Source of the DNA: Companilactobacillus farciminis KCTC 3681 = DSM 20184
GTDB taxonomy: Bacteria > Bacillota > Bacilli > Lactobacillales > Lactobacillaceae
Direction: 5' to 3'
Assembly: GCF_002706745.1 (NCBI RefSeq)
Contig: NZ_CP017702.1
Location: 744,001 to 808,000 of the forward strand
DNA: 64,000 nt
Below, in pieces: positions 16,712-26,117 of this stretch. Each line of letters opens with the position of its first letter. The stretch's first letter is position 1. The translations under genes and the position numbers were made by a program. The notes under the pieces are model-generated. The model was not told where the DNA came from. It made no database searches and was given only the letters and a program-made list of their open reading frames with translations.

Positions 16712-17699
16712 TATAATAAGGCAAATCTAAGAAGGTAATAATTGTTTCTGTACCTTGATTTTCCTGAGATTTGATTTGGATAGTGTGACCGAGTTTGTCG
16801 ACCATCTTTTTAACCAAATACAGTCCCATACCAGTCGATTTACTACCACTCTTGCGACCGTTAGTACCAGTAAAACCTTTATTGAAAACACGGCTGATAT
16901 CTTGATTTTTGATACCAATACCGTTGTCTTTAAGGTGTAATTCAATATTTCCATCATGGGTAGTCGAGAAGATGTTGATCTTACCGCCAGTTGCGGTGTA
17001 TTTTAAGCTGTTGGAGAGAATTTGGTTAATAATAAAGCTTAGCCATTTTTCATCAGTCAAAACTTTTTTGTCGGTGATCTCGAAGTGAATGCCGATTCGT
17101 TTGCTGATAAAGAGACGTTTGTTGGTTCTGATACAAGATTTAACGATGTCGTTTAAGTCTTGTTCTTGAATCAGATAGTCATTGGAGAAGTTATTCAAGC
17201 GAGCAAAGTACAGTGCTTGGTCGACTAAATAATCAATTTCTTCCAATTCTTGGGCGATTAATTCTCGGTCCAGATCGTCATCTTGTGACAATTTTAAAGC
17301 CGCTAAAGGAACTTTAATGTCATGTACCCATGATTCGGTATACTCTCGTTGATCCTTTTGATTCTGGTATAACTCTGTTAATTCGTTGCGATATTGCAGT
17401 GAAATGTTGTTGATCTTGTCTTGGATGAATTGCTGCTCGTTATTTCTAGCTCCAAATAGTTCTTTGGAAAGATCGTCTTGATAGTTTGATAGCTGTTCAT
17501 ACCAGCTCTTTTTGTGCAAATAAGAAACTGATAAATTGACGACCAAAAAAATTACCGCCAGAATCCAAGTATAAACGAGTGTCCCTAGGTGAAAATGAAC
17601 TCTAGGATCGAGGAATAAAACTAATTCGACGAAGGTCATTCCCACTAGGACAATCAAAATTGAGTAAATGTGATCGCGCAAATATTTAAAAAATGTCAT
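16707..17699 (-). CDS. bceS: Intramembrane-sensing histidine kinase, BceS type
   Basis: A 330-residue sensor kinase. Two N-terminal membrane helices (about 11-30 and 38-58) with almost no extracellular loop mark the intramembrane-sensing class that reads its signal from a partner BceAB transporter. The dimerisation box is WVHDIKVPLAALKL (phospho-His). The ATPase part has N box NQILSNSLKYT, G1 DNGIGI and G2 GMGLYLVKK. The ATG follows GAGG at good distance. It is co-transcribed with its response regulator 11 bp upstream and divergent from the ABC transporter genes. Expected trigger: cell-wall-active peptides (bacitracin-like). Confidence 0.87.
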   Translation of the reverse strand: MTFFKYLRDHIYSILIVLVGMTFVELVLFLDPRVHFHLGTLVYTWILAVIFLVVNLSVSYLHKKSWYEQLSNYQDDLSKELFGARNNEQQFIQDKINNISLQYRNELTELYQNQKDQREYTESWVHDIKVPLAALKLSQDDDLDRELIAQELEEIDYLVDQALYFARLNNFSNDYLIQEQDLNDIVKSCIRTNKRLFISKRIGIHFEITDKKVLTDEKWLSFIINQILSNSLKYTATGGKINIFSTTHDGNIELHLKDNGIGIKNQDISRVFNKGFTGTNGRKSGSKSTGMGLYLVKKMVDKLGHTIQIKSQENQGTETIITFLDLPYYK

Positions 17700-17710
17700 C
17701 TTTAACCTCG

Positions 17711-18385
17711 CTAAGGAATAATGTACCCTTGACCGACTTTAGTAACGATGTAATTCTTTAAGCCAAATTTTTCGATTTTGCCACGAAGACGATTGATGTT
17801 AACTGTCAAAGTGTTGTCGTCGACGAATCGTTCATCGTCCCACATGAAATTCAATAGTTGCTCACGAGTAACGATTTTGCCTTGATCTTTTAATAGACGT
17901 TGCAATAATTTGTATTCGTTTTTGGAGAGGTCAATTTTTTCGTCTCCAATTTCAACGGTCCCGCTGGATAAATTGAGTTTTAACCCATTGTGTTCGATTG
18001 TATCGCTGGAACTCTTTGAAAAATCATAAGTTCGACGCAATAGAGCATTTATTTTGGCAACTAGAATATCGACTGAGAAAGGCTTTTCAACGAAATCATC
18101 TGCTCCCATATTCATAGCCATGATTTGATCCATATTAGAATTACGTGAAGAAATGATGATAATAGGTAGTTTAGAAATCTTACGAATCTCTTGATTCCAA
18201 TAATAGCCGTCATAGACCGGTAAATTGATATCTAGTAGCACTAAATCGGGTTGATAATCTTTGAATTGTTCGATAATATTGTCGAAATCTTTAGTAATGT
18301 AGGAGTCCATTTGCCATTTTGCCAGATTTTCACTGATCAGCTTGGCGATGGAGAAATCATCCTCAATAATCATAATTTTAACCAT
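17711..18385 (-). CDS. bceR: OmpR-family response regulator, BceR type
   Basis: A 224-residue cytoplasmic regulator. The receiver domain (1-120) has the acidic pocket IIEDD, the phospho-Asp in VLLDINLP and the Lys in VEKPFS. The C-terminal winged helix (130-224) is OmpR/PhoB-like (KNEYKLLQRLL, DDNTLTVNINRLRGKIEK). The GGAGG ribosome site is clear. It lies directly upstream of the kinase gene and is divergent from bceAB, which it should activate through the shared 78-bp promoter region. Confidence 0.9.
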   Translation of the reverse strand: MVKIMIIEDDFSIAKLISENLAKWQMDSYITKDFDNIIEQFKDYQPDLVLLDINLPVYDGYYWNQEIRKISKLPIIIISSRNSNMDQIMAMNMGADDFVEKPFSVDILVAKINALLRRTYDFSKSSSDTIEHNGLKLNLSSGTVEIGDEKIDLSKNEYKLLQRLLKDQGKIVTREQLLNFMWDDERFVDDNTLTVNINRLRGKIEKFGLKNYIVTKVGQGYIIP

Positions 18386-18463
18386 TTAAAAAAATCCTCC
18401 GTGCTAGAATAAAGACACTATATAGTATGATAACAATAAATAATTAATTTTGGAGAGTTTACT

Positions 18464-19234
18464 GTGCAAATTGCTGTAAAGAATATTTCAAAAGATTTTG
18501 GGAAGAAGAAAAATGCTGTTCATGCTATTAAGGATATCACCTTAGAAGTTGAACATGGAGAGCTATTAGGAATCATGGGACCTTCTGGAGCTGGGAAGAC
18601 GACGCTGTTAAACATGATTTCAACTAACGAACGACCCGATCACGGACAGATAATCATCGATGGCTTAGATTTAACCCAGTTGCATGATCGTGATTTAGCA
18701 AAATACCGTCGTAATAAAATGGGCTTTATTTATCAAAGTTTCGAATTACTAGATTCCTTGAATGTTAAGGAAAATGTTATTTTGCCATTGGCTTTGAGTC
18801 GAGCTAATAAAAAGATTATCGAAGAAAGATTTCAATATATGATGAATTTGTTGAATATCGAAAAACTAGCTCAACGTGAAATTGACGAATTATCGCTAGG
18901 ACAACGTCAAATGGTGGCAGCTGCCAGAGCTTTGATCAATAAACCAGAAATCTTATTTGCGGATGAACCAACTGGTAGTTTGGATTCTAAGTCGGCGACT
19001 ATTTTGTTGAATTATATGCAGCTGATCAACCAAAAAGAAAAAACCACTATTTTGATGGCAACTCATGACGCCTTCACAGCCAGTTATTGTACGCGGGTAG
19101 TTTTTATCAAAGATGGGGTAGTTTTTTCAGAGGTAGTTAATCCAGGAGACCGTGACAAGTTCTTCGAGCAAATAATCAACATGCAACGAACGATTGGTGG
19201 AGGAAATTATTTCAATGTATCGCAAAATTATTAA
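18464..19234 (+). CDS. bceA: ABC transporter ATP-binding protein, BceA type
   Basis: A 256-residue ATPase of the MacB/LolD-like branch. Walker A GPSGAGKTT, a Q-loop at YQSFELLDSLN, signature LSLGQRQMVAAARAL, and Walker B ILFADEPTGSLDSK are all intact. The start is GTG, with GGAGAG before it. The permease gene starts within its last codons, so the two are made together. With the kinase and regulator on the other strand this forms a complete BceRSAB-type detoxification module for antimicrobial peptides that target lipid II-cycle intermediates. Confidence 0.92.
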   Translation: MQIAVKNISKDFGKKKNAVHAIKDITLEVEHGELLGIMGPSGAGKTTLLNMISTNERPDHGQIIIDGLDLTQLHDRDLAKYRRNKMGFIYQSFELLDSLNVKENVILPLALSRANKKIIEERFQYMMNLLNIEKLAQREIDELSLGQRQMVAAARALINKPEILFADEPTGSLDSKSATILLNYMQLINQKEKTTILMATHDAFTASYCTRVVFIKDGVVFSEVVNPGDRDKFFEQIINMQRTIGGGNYFNVSQNY

Positions 19235-21215
19235 ACGTAGTCTTTCAAATATGCGCGACAGCTATTTGATTTATATCTTAGCCTGCAGTTTTGCCATTGG
19301 CGTTTTTGGGATTTTGCTGTCAATGGGGGATAGCCCTTCAGTTCATGCGGCATTGCACTGGTGGAATTCGTTTATCTATGAAATTTCTACTTTTATGAGT
19401 GGGTTGTTCGCCTTTTTTGCCTTTATTTATATGATTTATGTAGGTGGATTTTTTATACAACGACAAAAAAATGAATTTTTGACTTTTGAGAAGCTGGGGA
19501 TGTCACGTTGGGTCATCGTGATGATAAGTTTCTTCCAGACCGCTATCGTGCAAATAGTCGCGTGGCTAGTTGGTCTGTTACTGATGGTGATTTTTCAAAA
19601 GTTTATGGGAATGTTGCTGTTTTATTTAATGCAAATTCGTTACAATTTTGCGACTAGCTTTGGTGGAGATACGCTGTTGATGATGTTTTGGACGTTCTTA
19701 TTCTCAACGATTATTTTAAGTCTACTGAATGCAATCAAGACGATCCGAATCTTACGAAAAAAGCAGCGGAAAATTAACGTCAAGACTCGTTGGTGGTTGC
19801 GAATACCTGCGGGAGTCTTTGGGATTGCACTTTTATTCAGTGCTCAAGTTTGTACCTGGTCGTTGTTCACCGATATTCGAATGATTAGTTATTCTGCTAA
19901 GCCATTGAATGAGATCTTTTTCATTTTGTTAGCTTATATTTTTGGAACGTATTTGGTTTACTATGGTTTTTTACCAACAATTCTAAATTTATTGCAGAAA
20001 ATTCATGCAATTTCCTATTCAGGTTTGAATCTTTTTTCATTTAAATATTTAAAAGAACGACTTTTTCAAAATATTTCTATTTTGTGGTTCGTAACGGAAT
20101 TATCAGCTTTAGCCTTGGCTTTACTGACGTTTTGCTATTTCGGGTATCAAGCTGTTCATGAAAGTTACGATAGCTCTTATCCTTTTGAGTTGGCAGCCAA
20201 TAAAGATACGGCTCATTTTATTAGAAAAGAGCTCAAACAGACTGATGCAAAGATAAAAAGAAAATATAAAACTAACGTCAAAATAAATTTAACATCTTAC
20301 TATAATAAAAAAAGTTCCACCTATATGAAGCAACCAATGACTTTCATGTCTTATTCATCGTATAAATCATTACCTAAACAGATGCGTAAAGGTAACAGTA
20401 AAATTAATTCGAATGAATTTATGAAAATTGATACTCCCACCGGAATCATGTATCAAGATCAAGAGACAGAATATAACATCGCCGTTAAGGGCGCACCAAT
20501 GATTGCTAAAGCTAAAGCCGGCCGAGCCTTTCCTTATGGTGGTTCAATGCATTTTGGTCCAATGATGATTGTGCCAGATAAGTATTATCAAAATATGCCA
20601 GCTGAAATCAATGATACTTTTTATGGATGGAATTTCAAAAAGGGAGACCAACTGCAGAAGTCTCAAGCTGAACGTTTAAAAAACTATCGATATGCCTACT
20701 ATTTGAAGGTAAATCTCAAGTCTTCTTTAAAAGATTCGACAATAGAAGTCATCAAAAAAGCCCCCAAGCAATATGATGCCTCTGTATATACACAGGTAGG
20801 ATATTTGCGTGAGGGTAATATTAAAAAACGTTTCAAACAAGGTGGCGGTTTTTATTTGTATATCGTAGCCTTATTCAGCGTAGCTTTATTGATAGCTTTG
20901 GGGAGCGTTTTGACTTTGAGAATTTTATTGCGAGATGATTATCAATCCAGACAATTACGAACTTTGCAAAAAATCGGTGTCGAAGAAAAAGAAATCAAGC
21001 GGATTATTTTACGAGAAAACACTTGGACGTTCTTGATTCCAATCGTCTTTGCCTTAGTGCAATCATATACTGCTATAGCAATGTTTGATAGTGGACGACA
21101 TATTTCTAAAAATATCATATTGATCTTCGGCGGTTATATCGTCTTGTATGGATTGTTTGGTTTCATCAGTTATCAAGTTTCCTGGCGTAGTATTAAGCAG
21201 AAGTTTCGTCTGTAA
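19215..21215 (+). CDS. bceB: ABC transporter permease, BceB type
   Basis: A 666-residue FtsX-family permease with the BceB layout of 10 membrane helices and one large extracellular domain (about 315-525) between helices 7 and 8, where the peptide is recognised. FtsX cores occur at about 55-150 and 570-665. The ATG at 19215 follows a GGAGG lying inside the end of bceA; the two genes overlap by 20 nt. Its 3' end overlaps the convergent gene downstream by 23 nt. No separate terminator is visible. Confidence 0.9.
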   Translation: MYRKIIKRSLSNMRDSYLIYILACSFAIGVFGILLSMGDSPSVHAALHWWNSFIYEISTFMSGLFAFFAFIYMIYVGGFFIQRQKNEFLTFEKLGMSRWVIVMISFFQTAIVQIVAWLVGLLLMVIFQKFMGMLLFYLMQIRYNFATSFGGDTLLMMFWTFLFSTIILSLLNAIKTIRILRKKQRKINVKTRWWLRIPAGVFGIALLFSAQVCTWSLFTDIRMISYSAKPLNEIFFILLAYIFGTYLVYYGFLPTILNLLQKIHAISYSGLNLFSFKYLKERLFQNISILWFVTELSALALALLTFCYFGYQAVHESYDSSYPFELAANKDTAHFIRKELKQTDAKIKRKYKTNVKINLTSYYNKKSSTYMKQPMTFMSYSSYKSLPKQMRKGNSKINSNEFMKIDTPTGIMYQDQETEYNIAVKGAPMIAKAKAGRAFPYGGSMHFGPMMIVPDKYYQNMPAEINDTFYGWNFKKGDQLQKSQAERLKNYRYAYYLKVNLKSSLKDSTIEVIKKAPKQYDASVYTQVGYLREGNIKKRFKQGGGFYLYIVALFSVALLIALGSVLTLRILLRDDYQSRQLRTLQKIGVEEKEIKRIILRENTWTFLIPIVFALVQSYTAIAMFDSGRHISKNIILIFGGYIVLYGLFGFISYQVSWRSIKQKFRL

Positions 21216-21657
21216 CTACGTAAGCTTTTGAGAAGAAACCGAAATCTTCTTGGTTGGAACCTTGAATTTGTTTTTGAATTTCTTCTTGAAGTAGTGTTTG
21301 CCAGACTTTAATTTGTGAAGTTGTGTCAAAAGTTCTAATAATTAAATATTCTCTGGGACTTTCCCTTTTTTGCAAGACGGCGGTTGATGTAGAATTAAAA
21401 GAGTATGAGTGGGTACTGAATAGTTTTTCCTCGAATAATTTGGCTTGATCAGGATTTAATTTTAAATAAGTCAAGGAATATAGACTATTCAAAGGTTCGT
21501 AAACCCCACTGATACCGCGATATTGTGCAAATGTTGATAAATTTTTTATCAAAAGATGGTCTGCATTGGCATGAAATAAGGGTTTTAATAAAGTATCGGA
21601 TGGTGACATCTGACTCTTCAAAAAGAGATATGTGCCTAGCTTTAATGTTATGTTCAT
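21193..21657 (-). CDS. Hypothetical protein, possibly antibiotic-biosynthesis-monooxygenase-like
   Basis: A 154-residue soluble protein of unknown role. The C-terminal half (from about REYLIIRTFDTTSQIKVW) has the beta-alpha pattern of the dimeric alpha/beta-barrel (ABM) domain of HmoB/TRAP-type proteins. The similarity is by eye and weak. No signal peptide or membrane segment. AAAGGA precedes the ATG. It converges with and overlaps bceB by 23 nt, and is divergent from the metallo-hydrolase gene 45 bp away. Confidence 0.5.
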   Translation of the reverse strand: MNITLKLGTYLFLKSQMSPSDTLLKPLFHANADHLLIKNLSTFAQYRGISGVYEPLNSLYSLTYLKLNPDQAKLFEEKLFSTHSYSFNSTSTAVLQKRESPREYLIIRTFDTTSQIKVWQTLLQEEIQKQIQGSNQEDFGFFSKAYVVTDETSA

Positions 21658-21702
21658 AGTTATTGAAATCCTTTCAATTATAAAATTTTTTGGAGGTTTT
21701 CT

Positions 21703-22428
21703 ATGTTAGTTACAGTTTTAGGTTTTTATGGTGGTTACCCTTATAAGGGAATCGGAACATCTGGTTACCTATTAAGGGATGGCGATAAGAACTACTTGAT
21801 CGATTGCGGTAGTGGTGTTTTGAATTCACTAGCAAGTTATATGAAACCAACTGATCTAGATGGTGTCATCTTATCACATTATCACCATGATCATACCGCA
21901 GATGTTGGTGTTTTGCAGTACGAATGGCTTGCAGCTAAAAAAGAGAATCTATTACCTATTTATGGTCATACTCAAGATTTTGTCAACTTTGCGCAATTGT
22001 CAGTCGATAACGCCACTAAAGGAATTGCTTATAACGATTATGAACCAACTCAAATCGATGACTTGAAGTTTGAGTTCATGAGAACCGTTCATCCAGTTCC
22101 AGCATATGCAATGCGTATCACTGATAAGGATGGTAAGGTAATCGTTTATACCGCTGATACAACTTACTTTGATGGTTTAGTTGATTTTGCAAAAGATGCC
22201 GACTTATTGATTGCGGACACTAACTTCCCAGAAGACGTTACTGGTCGCAAAGCCCATCTTAATACAAAAGAGGCAGGAACGTTAGCTAAAGAAAGCAATG
22301 TTAAACGTTTGATGATCAGTCACTTACCACAGACCGTTGATGCTGACGTTATGTTAAAGCAATCACAAAAATATGCTGAAGATGTTCCAGTAATTCATGC
22401 ATTCCAAGGTTTGGAAGTTGAAGTGTAA
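21703..22428 (+). CDS. MBL-fold metallo-hydrolase (YhfI-like, RNase Z/ElaC-type subfamily)
   Basis: A 241-residue cytoplasmic zinc hydrolase. The metal-binding signature HYHHDHTAD (HxHxDH) is present, with later ligands in the His of RTVHP, the Asp of YTADTTY, and the final His in MISHLP. Overall size and the GSGV.NSL start match YhfI-type proteins, relatives of tRNase Z that lack its exosite arm. The substrate is unknown. The ribosome site GGAGG is ideal. It stands alone before spx. Confidence 0.85.
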   Translation: MLVTVLGFYGGYPYKGIGTSGYLLRDGDKNYLIDCGSGVLNSLASYMKPTDLDGVILSHYHHDHTADVGVLQYEWLAAKKENLLPIYGHTQDFVNFAQLSVDNATKGIAYNDYEPTQIDDLKFEFMRTVHPVPAYAMRITDKDGKVIVYTADTTYFDGLVDFAKDADLLIADTNFPEDVTGRKAHLNTKEAGTLAKESNVKRLMISHLPQTVDADVMLKQSQKYAEDVPVIHAFQGLEVEV

Positions 22429-22550
22429 GGCTTAGGAATAGGCTTTAGGTTTTCAATGAAAGTAGTATTAATTATAACTAATGGAATAAATAAACTAATA
22501 TCTATGTAATTTGTGAAAGGATTATATAGATGGCTATTTGTCGGGTACAT

Positions 22551-22604
22551 GTTTTCACAAACAAATATTTTAAGAACAAATATTCGTAACTTTTTCGTGA
22601 AAAC
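22551..22604 (+). other. Two-part hairpin in the spx upstream region
   Basis: GTTTTCAC (22551-22558) pairs with GTGAAAAC (22597-22604), and within it AATATTT (22564-22570) pairs with AAATATT (22578-22584). No T-run follows, so it is not an ordinary terminator. It may be a leader structure or operator for spx. The rest of the 258-bp gap is AT-rich; an 18-codon frame starting at 22530 has a weak ribosome site and is not called. Confidence 0.35.
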
Positions 22605-22686
22605 CTATAGATTTTATTATACGTTTAAGTTACAATATTAATGTGTTTAAAGAGTTTGATACTACACAGGAAAGGAGAGATTATAT

Positions 22687-23085
22687 ATGGTTACCATTTA
22701 TACATCTCCAAGTTGCACCTCATGTCGTAAAGCCAAGGCTTGGCTTGAACAACATGATATTCCTTACAAAGAAAGAAACATTTACTCAGAACCTTTAAAT
22801 AAGCAAGAAATCAAACAAGTACTTCAAATGACTGAAAACGGGACAGAAGAAATTATTTCTACTCGTTCAAAGGCATTCCAAAACCTTAAGGTAAATTTGG
22901 ATGATTTAACAATTGATCAATTGTTAGATTTGGTTCAAACAAACCCAGGTCTCTTGAAACGTCCTATCATCATGGATGATAAACGTCTTCAAGTTGGTTT
23001 CAATGAAGATGAAATCAGAAGATTCTTGCCTAGAAGTGTCAGAACTATGGAACTTCAAAAGGCTCAACTTATGGCTGGCTTATAA
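22687..23085 (+). CDS. spxA: Transcriptional regulator Spx
   Basis: Spx binds the alpha subunit C-terminal domain of RNA polymerase and redirects transcription under disulfide stress. The 132-residue length and ArsC-like fold match. The redox switch is CTSC (Cys10 and Cys13), and the [14 protein letters not shown] segment is the family hallmark. Spx is normally kept low by ClpXP with the adaptor SpxH, which is encoded in this window at 29895. A GGAGAG ribosome site precedes the ATG. A strong terminator follows. A regulated leader is possible. Confidence 0.96.
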   Translation: MVTIYTSPSCTSCRKAKAWLEQHDIPYKERNIYSEPLNKQEIKQVLQMTENGTEEIISTRSKAFQNLKVNLDDLTIDQLLDLVQTNPGLLKRPIIMDDKRLQVGFNEDEIRRFLPRSVRTMELQKAQLMAGL

Positions 23086-23093
23086 AAAAATTA

Positions 23094-23134
23094 CCAGATC
23101 ACTTTCCATTTTTGGAAGGTGGTCTTTTTTTTTT
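23094..23134 (+). terminator. Terminator after spx
   Basis: AGATCACTTTCCA pairs with TGGAAGGTGGTCT with minor mismatches, followed by ten T. Confidence 0.88.
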
Positions 23135-23240
23135 ACTCTCTCTTTGCGGCTAAGCCGCTTAGAGAGAGTTATGGGAACGCCTTAGCGTTGGTATTCCAAT
23201 GTATTGCGGCTAAGCCGCTTAGAGAGAGTTATGGGAACGC
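23135..23240. repeat. Hairpin-forming repeat: 37-bp unit present twice, 60 bp apart
   Basis: The 37-bp unit TTGCGGCTAAGCCGCTTAGA...GGGAACGC is identical at 23144-23180 and 23204-23240. It contains a perfect palindrome (GCGGCT-A-AGCCGC). In the first copy ACTCTCTC (23135-23142) pairs with GAGAGAGT (23162-23169) around it. The spacer adds a second hairpin (GGGAACGC...GCGTTGGTATTCC, 23173-23197). The unit is GC-rich against an AT-rich background. It resembles REP/BIME-type mobile palindromes and lies at the left edge of the inserted surface-protein gene. The rest of the gap up to 23383 is AT-rich and holds the promoter region of the next gene. Confidence 0.7.
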
Positions 23241-23383
23241 TTTTAGTACTATATTGTGCTATGCTAATGGGTATAGAAATTTTTGTAAGAGGATTATTAA
23301 ATTAGAAAATTCCACAAATCATATTTATTATATGAATAATATTTTTATATAATGTTAAAGAAACACATTTCTGGGGAAAATAA

Positions 23384-25987
23384 ATGTTAGTGAAAAATAA
23401 TATACCAAAGAAATCTCAAAAGCTAAGTGAATCAATGATAATTATTTTATTGATGTATTTAACTTTTATTTTTGGAAATAATCTAAGTGCTCAGGCAGCT
23501 GAAAATAATGATATAGGGCAACTTTCTAGCATAGATGTAAACGGTGTTATTAATAATTCTATATCAGAAAAAACTAATAATTTGCTTCCACGTTCAATCG
23601 ATTCGATTTATAAAAGTGGGATAAATGGAACGGCTAGTTGGGATATTGATGATAATGGATTATTAACGATCCATTCAGGAACACTAGCATATGGAACTGG
23701 TAATTGGAGTCCATATGCTAGTTCTATTAAAAGTGTCTATGTAGAGGAAGGTGTTTTTGTTAATTCTGCCACTTTGGATGATGGAGGTAGAAATAGTGTG
23801 TTTTCTGATTTGCCTAATGTGATAACGATTGATGTGACTAATTTGGATGTTTCTAATGCTAATCATCTTGGTGCAATGTTTCAGAAAGATCCTAAATTAA
23901 AACAAATAATTGGTATAGAAACATGGGATACCTCAAAGTGCGTTTGGATGTCTTCCATGTTTTACAATGATAATGATCTTCAAAAATTGGATTTGTCGAA
24001 TTTTGAGACTAGTAAAGTTGAAAGTATGGGATCAATGTTCATGAATTGTACGTCGCTAGAAGAATTAGATTTGTCGAATTTTGATATGTCCAGACTTCAG
24101 CACATGGTGAGTATGTTTAATGGAGTTCCTGGTAAGATTATAGGATTGAAAGATTTTGATACGAGTCGAATTACTGATTTAACTGGGGTGTTTGCGAAGA
24201 CCGATTTTACAAAGAATGATCCAAGTGATATTGCTAATTGGGATGTTTCAAAAGTTACAAATATGAATAAATTATTTGAAGGTACTAAATTTGAGGAATT
24301 GGATTTGAGTAACTGGGATACAGGGAATGTAACTGATATGTCTTATTTGTTTGAAGGTGATAGTAATATCAACCAAATAAAGGGCTTATCTGGTTGGAAT
24401 ACGAGTAACGTAGTTGATTTTACCTGTACTTTTCAAAATGTGACTGATACGGATATTTCAGTGATAAATAATTGGGATATTTCTAATGCTAATAGTTTTA
24501 CTGCTATGTTTTCGGGATGTAAAAACTTGGAAAGATTGAATTTGTCTAATTTTAAAGAAAACAAAGCAGAAAAATTCGGTAGGATGTTTTACAACGATAG
24601 GTTACTAAATGAGAATACTTTAATAGGTTATGAGTCGTTGGTAAAAAGCAATGCGAAACTTATCAATGGAATGTATCAAGGAACAGATTTTGAAGTGATA
24701 GATTTATCACAATATGATACTTCAAACGTTACAAATTTTGCTGATTTATTCAGAAGTACTAAAAGTTTGAAGAAAATTATAGGAAACTTTGACACTAGTT
24801 CAGCGACTGATTTAAGTGGGATGTTTGCGAGTTCAGGCATTGAAAACTTCGAAGAATTAAATATTGATGAGTGGGATATATCAAGTGTTACTAATCTGAG
24901 TAATATCTTTTCGATAAGTAAAGTCCTTAATTTTGATTTCTTAAAAAATTGGAATACGTCGTCGGTCACAAATTTGAGTGGTGCTTTTCAAAATACGATT
25001 GCTAAGGATATATCAGGCATAAAAGATTGGGATGTTTCACAAGTCACTAAGTTTCAAGATACTTTTCAAAAAAATTATTTTGAAACTTTGCCAATCGAGA
25101 ATTGGGATGTTTCTAGTGCTACTAATATGTCAGAACTATTCTTCTACAGTTACGCATTAAAACATCTAGATCTATCTAAATGGCATACGTCTAAAGTTAC
25201 TAATTTCTATACTATTTTCAATACTATGCAGAATTTAGAGACCCTGGATATTTCGGGATTTGATACGACTCATGCAACTAATTTAAACTATTTCTTCGGT
25301 GGTAATAATAATCTTTGGAAGATAACATTGGGTCCAAAAGTTTTGATGCAAGAAGAGGTGGGATCAAGCAAGGGGACCAATTTTCCAATTCCAAAACCAG
25401 GAACTTCCATAGGTGATTCTTCATACAAGGCTATCAGTAATATGTGGCAAGAGGTTGATGAAAAGAGTGGAGGAAGTGACCATCAACCGGTAGGAGAATT
25501 ATTGTCAAATGACGAAATAGTAAAAAAATATTCAACAACGGGCAATCCAGTTACTACCTATGTTTGGCAACAGCAGCTTAAAAATGACTTTTCAATAAAA
25601 GTTCCTGATATTGACTTTGGAACTATTAACAATGGTTCTCAAATTGTTCAAAGAAAGAATAAAGGTTTTGCTATCGAAATAGATAATAATAATTATCCTA
25701 TTGAAAATATTCAATCCAATCTAACGATTTCTCTGGCAAAACCACTGACAAGTTCAAATGGGTTGAACACGATGAACAATGTTTTGATTTATCGAGAAAA
25801 AGGAAAGAGTGATCAGATATTATCGGATAACCCTATTCAAATTTATGTGGGAAATTTTCCTTCTGGAATTAGTTCAATTGAATGGGACGAAAAGGATGGC
25901 GTATTGTTAAATATGAAGAACGAACCTCATGCAGTAAGTGGAAGTTATAGTTCGGTTTTAAATTGGACCATTACGAATAGCCTTTAA
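23384..25987 (+). CDS. BspA-like (DUF285-repeat) surface protein with divergent WxL-like C-terminus
   Basis: An 867-residue secreted protein. A signal peptide (about 1-40, ending LSAQAA) is followed by at least a dozen DUF285/BspA repeats of about 22-45 residues with the pattern LDLSNW.TS.VT.M..MF (residues about 90-660). A C-terminal domain (about 745-867) contains IEWDEKDGVLLNM and ends LNWTITNS, which reads as a divergent WxL cell-wall-binding domain. No LPXTG. Such proteins are displayed on the wall and take part in adhesion. The ATG follows GGGG at good spacing. It sits alone between spx and mecA, which are close neighbours in many Firmicutes, so it looks inserted. The minus-strand protein at 27712 has a related C-terminus. 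Confidence 0.82.
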   Translation: MLVKNNIPKKSQKLSESMIIILLMYLTFIFGNNLSAQAAENNDIGQLSSIDVNGVINNSISEKTNNLLPRSIDSIYKSGINGTASWDIDDNGLLTIHSGTLAYGTGNWSPYASSIKSVYVEEGVFVNSATLDDGGRNSVFSDLPNVITIDVTNLDVSNANHLGAMFQKDPKLKQIIGIETWDTSKCVWMSSMFYNDNDLQKLDLSNFETSKVESMGSMFMNCTSLEELDLSNFDMSRLQHMVSMFNGVPGKIIGLKDFDTSRITDLTGVFAKTDFTKNDPSDIANWDVSKVTNMNKLFEGTKFEELDLSNWDTGNVTDMSYLFEGDSNINQIKGLSGWNTSNVVDFTCTFQNVTDTDISVINNWDISNANSFTAMFSGCKNLERLNLSNFKENKAEKFGRMFYNDRLLNENTLIGYESLVKSNAKLINGMYQGTDFEVIDLSQYDTSNVTNFADLFRSTKSLKKIIGNFDTSSATDLSGMFASSGIENFEELNIDEWDISSVTNLSNIFSISKVLNFDFLKNWNTSSVTNLSGAFQNTIAKDISGIKDWDVSQVTKFQDTFQKNYFETLPIENWDVSSATNMSELFFYSYALKHLDLSKWHTSKVTNFYTIFNTMQNLETLDISGFDTTHATNLNYFFGGNNNLWKITLGPKVLMQEEVGSSKGTNFPIPKPGTSIGDSSYKAISNMWQEVDEKSGGSDHQPVGELLSNDEIVKKYSTTGNPVTTYVWQQQLKNDFSIKVPDIDFGTINNGSQIVQRKNKGFAIEIDNNNYPIENIQSNLTISLAKPLTSSNGLNTMNNVLIYREKGKSDQILSDNPIQIYVGNFPSGISSIEWDEKDGVLLNMKNEPHAVSGSYSSVLNWTITNSL

Positions 25988-26001
25988 AAAATGCATTTTC
26001 T

Positions 26002-26030
26002 TTGACGTTATCTACGACATTTAGTATATT
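26002..26030 (+). promoter_or_regulatory. Sigma-A promoter of mecA
   Basis: TTGACG (26002-26007), 17-bp spacer, TATATT (26025-26030), about 88 bp upstream of the mecA start. Confidence 0.7.
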
Positions 26031-26117
26031 ATTCGAATGACTTTAAATATCGATATACGATAGTTGAAATAGTTTTTCAGACTGTTAAAATGTAGATACA
26101 GAATTGAGGTGACTATG

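Noticed and set aside
23144..23240. Two 37-bp repeats with 23-bp spacer, CRISPR-like dimensions
   Set aside because: Only two units, the spacer itself forms a hairpin with the repeat, the repeat core is a perfect palindrome with extended pairing, and no cas genes are present.
23119..23352. 77-codon frame with repeated AAKPLRESYGNA peptide
   Set aside because: It is the translation of the hairpin repeats and begins in the spx terminator T-run; no ribosome site.
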